This document shows positions 56,830 to 64,000 of a stretch of DNA of 64,000 nt, piece after piece. Every line of letters starts with the position of its first letter. Position 1 is the first letter of the stretch. The DNA comes from Anthonomus grandis grandis. Taxonomy: Eukaryota > Arthropoda > Insecta > Coleoptera > Curculionidae. The position numbers and the translations under genes were made by a program. The stretch spans positions 32,379,690 to 32,443,689 of the forward strand of contig NC_065549.1 of the NCBI RefSeq assembly GCF_022605725.1, in the 5' to 3' direction. Under the pieces are notes generated by a model that ran no database searches, was not told where the DNA came from, and was given only the letters and a program-made list of their open reading frames with translations.

Positions 56830-58470
56830 GGAAATGAAAAATGGCAGTCTAGCATTTTTTATTACTGTCTTGACAAATCTTGAATTTTAATTATATTTTG
56901 GTACCATATTTAAATATTATTAAATTAAATACAATTTTAAGTACATGTGGGAAATGGAGTCTCCTATTAACTGTTTTTGTTGACCCTAAATATATTTGTT
57001 TCTTAATTTTTATTATTAAGGTTAAAATAACGATGCATTCAAATATTGTAGTATTTTGTATATTTCTTATTATTTTTAAATAACTAAACTTTCAACTAAA
57101 GTTTAAGATTTTCAATTTCCCGAGGTCAGAGAGAAACGTAGTTTGGCATAAATATTGCGCAAGGAGATTTACTTTGATAAGCTTGTGAGTTGTCTCATAT
57201 GCTCAACCTAAGAATCTAAAGCAAATTATGATATAAAAAGTAATTTATACAAATGTATTTAAATATCATTCGTTAGGCATTTTGTATGAGCCGCCATTGA
57301 TACTCAAAATATGAAAAGTGATGTTATATTTGGTGGAAAAATTGCTGGATTGACTGTACTATTATATAAAATGCACATTTTGTTAATATATTAAATTAAA
57401 TAACTTTTAGAGAAAGTGTGATCCAAACCAGAAAGTTTAATTTTGCGGCAAAATTAAAAGGATATTCATAATAATCATATAATTATATAGTTCCTTATTT
57501 GTTGAGTATTCCGCCACTAATCAGTAAATATTAATTAAGAAAATACTATATAATACGCTCAATTACTGAAAAGAAGAAGAAATAAGCTGACATTAATTAG
57601 TTTAAACTAATTGAGCGTATGAGATATTATTTTTTAAATTGATAGTTATTGAAATAATGTCGTAATACCCAACAAAATTAGTATCTATTTATGAATTCCT
57701 CACAATAATATAGGTTTTACTTATACCTCTCTAAAGTTACAAAAATTGTTTAAAACCTCAGCCTGGAAAGATATATTATCTCTAGTGCAATATACTTGCA
57801 TAACATAACACGGATCAAATAATGTTCACCCATGGTATTGTTCTTCGCTTCTTTATATTGTGCTATATAGGTTATTCAGTTGGTACTTCTTTTCTTGATT
57901 TTATATCTCCGTTAAATAATCCAATTCTGTTTTCATTATTTTGTTTTTAGTTTAACTCTACTAACTTTAAAAGATTTTTGGATGGTTTTTTACTTATATC
58001 AAATTTCATAAACATATTTTCTGCTAAATTATTTAAATATTTTCTAGTGGATATCCAGTTGCCTCCTTACCTAGCAATTAATACCTAAAAGTTTTGGTTC
58101 TCGGCAATTCTAGAGTAGGTTGAGTCGAATGTAGGTGGTAGTAGATTCTCAATTTACAAATTGATATATTTACGAAGTTTTGTTTAAGACAGCCCATATC
58201 AGCTGTATTTTAGAGTTGGCATGTACCTCAAGGACTGATTCACATAATTAAAATATTTGAATATGCATTGTCATATATTTTTCGCTTGCGTTCTTAAAAG
58301 ATTTTTGTACGAAATATTATAAATATTATAAATTATAAAATATTTCGTGAGAAATGGAAGATATTTCAGCTCGCGTATTTTTATTGATCTTTGGCTGAGC
58401 TGTATACTATATCAGATCTTCATGCAAGGTCTACCGTTGTGTAATTTTCCATACTTCTCTATCTACTACT
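56830..58470. other. first-intron sequence, nothing recognised
   Basis: AT-rich intron DNA. A short inverted repeat (ATACGCTCAATTA and its inverse) lies at 57560-57622 and looks incidental. Confidence 0.4.
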
Positions 58471-58473
58471 ATA

Positions 58474-60432
58474 CAAGGTATCTACTATAAAAACCGATAA
58501 ACTTTAAGAGGTGATTAAACAAGTCATTTGCAACAAAAAAGTCGTATAACATTTTTCGAAAAGTTGTTAGTTCTTCTGGTATTTAACATTTTTTTATTTT
58601 ATCAAATTTCTTTGTTTTTTTTCATATAAGCAAGAATATCTCCGTTATTCTTACCACCACATAAAATTTAGATATAATATCTATAAGAGAATTAAATTTG
58701 CTATAAGATGAATATATTTAAGTTTTTGAGTAATTTTTTATACCGGGTGTTATCAGAAGTTAAATGTAACATTTGGGAAATGTGCAAAATTAGTGGTATA
58801 TTCTTTGTTGTCGTTTTTCTAAAATTTGGTAAATATGGACATGTTTTTTTTCAGCAAAAACTACTGCATTTAATATGCTTTCCAATGATATACTTACTTT
58901 TGTGATAGCTATTTGTTTTCACAGCAATATCATGGGCAAAAGAAAGAAAACCACAAAAAATGAAAAATTTCAAATTTTATATTTCTTGATTGACCAAAAT
59001 TAAAAAATCTAAATTTCATTAAACAAACCTAAAATTATACATACTTATTCTTTCTCTTTCATTAACACACACTAATTCTATTAATTAGTTCGTCTCGAGT
59101 ATTAATATTAATACTATAAACATTAGATTTTAATGTGCCCCATACATAAGGTTCTGGGCGGCCATCTTACCGGACCGTATCTTCCGATCCATTTCTCCTC
59201 AAAGCATTGATTCAAGGAATTTTGCACAATTCTGCCATTATGAGCTGGGCATCCGTTCACTTGAAACCAAAGTTCCTGTCTAACGGCTAAGGGTCATTAT
59301 TTAATAAATTTGAAAACTCATTGGACTTGACATGATCAGGAACTATTATAGGCCCGAAAAGGCGACCTCTCATTAATCCTATCTATACGTTGACCCTTAT
59401 CTCATGCTGAAAATGCGAAACAACAGTCGCATGAGGGTTTTCTGTATGCCATATATGGTTATTTATTAACTTCATTATTCCGGCTCTTGTAAATGTTGCT
59501 TCATCTGTCCAAAATATTTGATCTGTTCCCCACTCTTGCAACTTATCCAAGTGCTACCTACAGAATTGAAGCCTCACCTCACCATCCACTGGCAATAAAT
59601 CCTGGACTTTTTTCGAATCCTTAATGCAGCACCAATGCGGCGAGTACTTCTAGATCTATCTTCTGTAACAGCTTTAATAATCGCAGGTTCTTGCCTCCAG
59701 CGTTGACCATTTTAAACACCTTCTCTAATTCGCAAACCTCGAAAGGAACCAGTTTCCCACAGCATCTGAACACTTCTGCAAATGTTCTTCTATGCCGTCT
59801 ATTAGGAAAACGAAGCGCATACTCCCTTGCTGCCTCCCGTGAGTTTCCATTTGCGACACCGTAAATAAATATTTAATGTATGTGAAACTAGGCATTTTTT
59901 TTAGGCATGTTTAAATCAAATTACCTATTTAACTACTTTAAGTCGAAGTAAAAACTTAATGACAGTTCTTGTCAAATTGTGAATATCATGGTTTGTGAAT
60001 TTCCTTCTTTTGCGGATTCATTGCCATTTACAGAAGAAGGAAAACCTGCCTTTTTTCTTAAAGAATTAATATCGCGATATGTTATTTGTTTACGGCTTCT
60101 CTAATGGAAATTTGTGGAGTTGTCGTGTTAGGGAAGATAGATCTACAAGTACTAATGATATTGTTGTGAAAACAAATAGCTAGCACAAAAGTAAGTATAT
60201 CATTGGTAAGTATATTAAATACAGTAGTTTTTGCTGAAAAAAAAACATGTCCCTATTTACCAAATTTTAGAATGTTATGAAAAAAACAAAGAAATTTGAT
60301 AAAATCAAATAATTTTAAATAGGTACCAGAAGAACTAGCAACTTTTCGAAAAAATTTTATACGACTTTTTTATTGCAAATGACTTGTATAATCACCTCTT
60401 AAAGTTTGGCGATTTTTATAGTAGACACCCTA
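58474..60432 (-). mobile_element. mariner-type element with ~430-bp terminal inverted repeats
   Basis: The left end (CAAGGTATCTACTATAAAAA) at 58474 and the inverse right end (TTTTTATAGTAGACACCCTA) at 60432 have TA on both sides. The arms match through AGGTGAT, CAAGTCATTTGCAA, AGTCGTATAA, AAATTTCTTTG and further in to GTAAGTATATCATTGG, that is about 58474-58930 and 60165-60432 with gaps in one arm. The transposase is on the minus strand. Confidence 0.85.
59062..59895 (-). pseudogene. mariner-like transposase, inactivated
   Basis: From the ATG near 59895, the HTH region reads IFIYGVANGNSREAAREYAL and FPNRRHRRTFAEVFR (DUF4817-type). After shifts the DDE core has QIFWTDEATFTRAG (first Asp), NNHIWHTENPHA, GRLFGPIIVPDHVKSNEF, a degraded second site near 59250 and PEPYVWGTLKSNVY. 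The end INTRDELINRISVC stops at about 59062. Several stops and shifts were seen. Confidence 0.8.
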
Positions 60433-60434
60433 TA

Positions 60435-60980
60435 GAGGGTGCTAGATCTGCGTGTTACAAATTTATATATAAAGTATATATTTTTTTAGTTTTATAACAT
60501 ATCCTATGGTAGCTGTGATGATATCTAAGGATTCGCCCGTGCAATTTGAGCTGAGTGGCTCCTTAAAATAATTAAAATCTCCTGGTTTGCATAGTTTTCC
60601 TATTTTTTTTTGCTTGTGTTTTTAAAAGCTGCAAAGATTATTCTAAAAAGTCGAAGATATCCTTTTTCATATTTTTTACTTCATTTAATTTTGGCCCATC
60701 TTAATACCATATTAGATGTTCATAGATCTAGTATTGCATCACTTTCTCTATCTTTAACTGTAACTGTTAATACCAAACTTAATGATATTTACTTAAAAAT
60801 GTTAGTCACTACTTCAAATCCTTTAAATTATATGTGCCTTCTGCCTGAGTAATATTTGTGCCAAATCATGTCTCGAACACTCTTTTACTTATGAAATATT
60901 CAAATTAAAGAATTTTAAATTGATTTACTCTATATATAATCATATTTTTTTGGTTATTTATAAATAATTTAAGTCACAAA
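60435..60980. other. first-intron sequence, nothing recognised
   Basis: AT-rich, with one open stretch on the plus strand (60610-60852) of no recognisable family. Confidence 0.35.
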
Positions 60981-60986
60981 TCTTAC

Positions 60987-61065
60987 CGTCATTATGCTAA
61001 GAACTGTTGTACTTCTTCCATATAACTTAACTTTTGTTTTGCATATTACAAAGTATTTTACGAAT
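60987..61065 (-). CDS. Mf: first exon of the main gene: 5' leader and start codon
   Basis: On the minus strand, ATAATGACG is followed directly by a consensus donor GTAAGA (60981-60986). Splicing to 56827 keeps phase 0 and gives MTRIIYLPSP. The ATG (60990-60992) has A at -3. Coding bases are only 60987-60992. The leader probably extends to about 61065, set by the TATA box at 61092-61098. No other in-frame ATG joins the next exon nearby, but a start outside the window cannot be excluded. Confidence 0.55.
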
Positions 61066-61091
61066 TGAAAATTTCTTATCGTGTTGTTTTG

Positions 61092-61098
61092 TTTTATA
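61092..61098 (-). promoter_or_regulatory. TATA box (TATAAAA)
   Basis: TATAAAA on the minus strand lies about 105 bases upstream of the ATG at 60992. It would place the transcription start near 61062-61070. Confidence 0.45.
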
Positions 61099-61266
61099 AC
61101 CAAATTCCTGGCACAGTTTCAAGTGTGCCTCAAATCTACTACAAATATAATAATAATCGGGTTCTCCAATGTTAAAGTTATTTCAGTATTTAAAAAAAAA
61201 CACATAATACTTAAACATAGTCTTACTTACGGATAAACGAAACCTAAGTTACTATCCTTTTCTTTC

Positions 61267-61276
61267 CCTAAATAGG
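61267..61276. promoter_or_regulatory. perfect CArG box (SRF site)
   Basis: CCTAAATAGG fits CC(A/T)6GG exactly. It lies about 170 bases upstream of the TATA box. SRF acts at such sites in muscle genes, consistent with a muscle filament product. Confidence 0.45.
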
Positions 61277-61279
61277 TAT

Positions 61280-62115
61280 AAAATTAACTTATATTACTAC
61301 AAATTACTTAACGACAGCACAGACCAATTTGCAGAGAATACCCGGCAAAGCAATATATTTATGGCGAATTTTGTAAGTTAATTAAAATCATAATCCTTAA
61401 CCTAAATTTCGAACAGCGATTACATTACGTGTATACTAAAATTAGGTCAACATACGCCAACTTCATTCCTTATGGCAGAACTGAATTGGAACTAGCACAA
61501 AGGTCAATCGTTTAAGCCCCTTAGAATTGTTGATATCTAGTAATGTATGTAATAGTAAGCGCTTTATAATGCCCTTATTAATTATACTTTATAATAGTTG
61601 TAATATAGATTTAAATGGAGACCGATAATTTAATTTAGCAATAAATTTTATCATGAACTTTAATATTTGCCAAGTAATATGCAATCTACTATACATACGT
61701 ATTTCTATTGAAATTCAGATTATTGGTTTATTAGCCAATAAATGCATTTCACTCGATTTACTGGTCAATTATTTTAGTGGGATCTATTGAATTTCTAATA
61801 TAAAATAAAAATTAGAACCTGCATGCTTTATGTTGGTCTTTTACTGTTAATATATAGTTTTATAGTACGCAGATTAATATAATAATCTTATACTAATTAA
61901 TAGCTATACATATTTTAGCCGCATAATTACATTAGACACTTCTAAGATAAACTGTAGTACCTGCCATGAGACAGGCTAAGAGACACATAGCCAAGTTCTT
62001 TGCCTGCCTCACCAGATAATTACTGGACCTAAAGAGATGCCAAATTCTGAATGCCAGATTCAAAATACTAGAGAGGGGATTTTTAACTGGACACTGACTC
62101 TTAAGATGCCATCTA
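61280..62115. other. upstream sequence, nothing recognised
   Basis: AT-rich upstream sequence. A slightly GC-richer part at 61930-62110 has an open frame on the minus strand with no recognisable motif. Confidence 0.35.
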
Positions 62116-62119
62116 CACA

Positions 62120-62480
62120 TCCTAGGTATTATTTTATTTTATTTTATTTTATTTACGCCATTCAACAGAAATACATCCAATTACTGAATGGAAAAAAAAT
62201 ACATTTACAATCAATAACAATAAGGAAATGCTTAAAAAGAAAAACAATGAGAAAAGTAAAGAAAAAAAAACAAAGTTTTACTAAGAATAGTGTACTTTTT
62301 TGATATCTGCTATGCTACAGTTAAATAAGTCACATTGACCCTGAACAGAATTATATGTGTTACAGGCTCTGCGTAGTGGAGAAAATTTGTTAATGTTAGT
62401 CCTTGGTCTAGGTAGGTAAAATGTTTGTGAGTTTCTGGCTGATATGCGAGGTATGTGAAAGTTAAAATCATGGCCAACTT
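62120..62480 (-). pseudogene. LINE ORF2 tail with (TTTTA)n end
   Basis: The minus strand from about 62470 encodes SQTFYLPRPRTNINKFSPL and RRACNTYNSVQGQCDLF, the final residues of a Jockey-type ORF2. The 3' tail runs to an (ATTTT)n tract at 62130-62156. Confidence 0.6.
62130..62156. repeat. (ATTTT)n microsatellite
   Basis: About five ATTTT units at the end of the LINE tail. Confidence 0.8.
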
Positions 62481-64000
62481 ACTACAGATTGCGTATCAAG
62501 GAGTGCCCAACACTCACATGCGCTAGGTTAAAATATCTAAGCAATACTTACAGTTTACCTAACGATATAAAATTTCTGAGATCAGAAGGCTTCATTAGAG
62601 TTTCTAAGGGTATTATTGACTTCTAATAATGACAAGTTTATCTTGGCTGTCCATTTTCTTTAAAGTCAAAATATTCTAGATATTAAGTGGCTACAGCTTC
62701 CATGGATTAAAATTGATATATTAAAAAAAATGGGTAAAATTACTGCCTTATGATTAAATTGAAGTAAAGCTATTTTCATGTTTTAAAACTACAGTCAAAA
62801 CTATTTGGAAAATATTTATGTCGTATTTGGAAAAAAAAAAATACAAATTAATATGCGGAAGAGATTAGCTAGATGTACAGCTGCGAATTATTTAATATTA
62901 TTAGGAATTAGAAAAACAATAAAAGATCAAAATCAATTTTCTGAGTTTCGTCACTATTAATTGGCATATTGACAGTTGTTAAAACTGTGATAGTTCAAAA
63001 CCCTGATATAAAACTTTATGTTTATTCCTTGATTATTTATAATTTTAATTACCTAGATTAAAAAACCTTAATAAAAGCTTATTTAATACTCTTACATCAT
63101 TACGAATTATTCGTACTTGAGATGTTTTATACGATTACCTTTCCTGTAACACAAAGATAATTAAATAGGCGGGATAACCATTTTACTATATTATAAGTAT
63201 TAAAATTGGGAAACATAAGAAAGTGTTCACATAAACAAGTTTTTGACAAAACTAAGAGTTAACAACATACTCGCCATTATTCAACTTTGGAAGAATAAGG
63301 TCCTAAAATTCAAGAAATTTAAAAATCACAATTTTTTAATTAAGTGCTTATTAATCTAAAAAATATTGGTACCAAAATATAATATATTTTAAAAAATCGC
63401 CACGGTTAAAAATGATGCTTGTTAGGGGGTGAAGCATTTCTGTTTTAATGGTGAAAAACATGTGTATATATATTTGTGAGTTAAGATAAAATTTGTAATA
63501 GAATATTTATCACAGTTCATGTATAGATTTTGATATGTACTTATCTCTATTTGAATATGATTTAGTGTTTAAAAAAATCATATAATAAAGGTCAACCTAA
63601 ATTTAATTAAAGTAATTTATTAATAGTATCAAGAATCAAGCATAACTTAAATAGACCTAATTTGCCATTTTTTATTCAAAAAATACCGGACTTACCCAAT
63701 ATTTGACAATTTTACCTGATACAGTTTATTATTACTCCGCCACTGGGACTTTTGTTAAATAACTTATCTTCCTAATTAATGATAACTGGGAGCAGACAAA
63801 AATATGAAATAAGGTAATATTTTGTTTGCTTAGGATAAATGCCAATAAAACCTTGTTATTCTAAAGTTATGATTTTTTTTTAGTAAAATATCGTATTTTA
63901 TTCCAGTAGCATTATTTTATTAATCTCTAGTAAAACTAAACTTATTCAGTAGATCTAAAATTTCGTAATTAAGCTTTAGCCCTATCACACAATTACTTAC
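62481..64000. other. upstream sequence, nothing recognised
   Basis: AT-rich sequence to the end of the window, with no coding block, repeat end or splice-site-flanked exon that I could support. Confidence 0.4.

Noticed and set aside
57555..57625. Inverted repeat ATACGCTCAATTA ... TAATTGAGCGTAT
   Set aside because: Short, without target duplication or any conserved core. Likely incidental.
61932..62120. 62-codon open frame on the minus strand upstream of the main gene
   Set aside because: No matching splice sites or phase to join it to the main gene, and no domain.
1..64000. CRISPR arrays, tRNA, rRNA and LTR retrotransposons
   Set aside because: No spaced direct repeats, cloverleaf, rRNA core sequence or gag-pol/LTR structure was seen.

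Overview
The window is AT-rich eukaryotic DNA that looks like an insect, and a beetle fits best. It has intron/exon structure with GT-AG splice sites and very long introns. It is crowded with decayed Tc1/mariner-type, pogo-type and non-LTR elements (Jockey-, RTE-, CR1- and R4/Dong-like). There are no operons, ribosome binding sites or prokaryotic features.

The main host gene lies on the minus strand and covers about 50 kb, from a candidate promoter near 61.1-61.3 kb to a stop codon at 10911-10913. Its exons are too short to show up as long ORFs. I assembled it from splice sites and reading phase: 60987-60992 (start codon and two residues), 56606-56827, 50013-50128, 30852-30982, an optional cassette exon 26429-26593, and the last coding exon 10911-10990. 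All junctions keep one open frame. The product is 184 residues, or 239 with the cassette. It is Tyr/Arg/Ser-rich, and I tentatively relate it to the insect thick-filament protein myofilin. A TATA box and a perfect CArG (SRF) box lie upstream of the start. A polyadenylation signal lies about 480 bases past the stop.

Two further possible host-gene starts are present. At 54.3-55.1 kb, inside intron 2 and on the plus strand, an 81-95 codon ORF begins 175 bases after a perfect RFX X-box (GTTACC-TA-GGTAAC). This suggests a nested ciliary gene. At 12.3-12.5 kb, on the minus strand, a 19-codon first-exon candidate ends in a consensus donor and lies beside a YY1-like AAGATGGCGCC site.

Region by region. 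1-10.4 kb lies downstream of the main gene. It holds a Jockey-like 5' part, a 2.06-kb mariner element with ~360-bp inverted repeats, a second mariner relic, a minus-strand LINE and a foldback element. 11-30.8 kb (the last introns) holds a 5.07-kb Tc1/mariner composite with ~610-bp terminal repeats and nested LINE and pogo pieces, another mariner with a LINE insertion, a minisatellite, a transposon-like relic with a HANELPLR motif, and two RTE-like elements. 31-50 kb (intron 3) holds a nearly full-length CR1-like element carrying a 272-bp palindromic insertion with hammerhead-like cores, LINE fragments, an R4/Dong-like relic, a mariner, a MITE, and a 5.4-kb pogo-like element interrupted by a LINE. 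50-61 kb holds the 5' exons, the nested ORF, a second hairpin element and a mariner with long terminal repeats. 61.3-64 kb is upstream of the gene and holds one LINE tail.

All transposase and reverse-transcriptase genes seen carry stops, frameshifts or truncations. I found no tRNA, rRNA or CRISPR.
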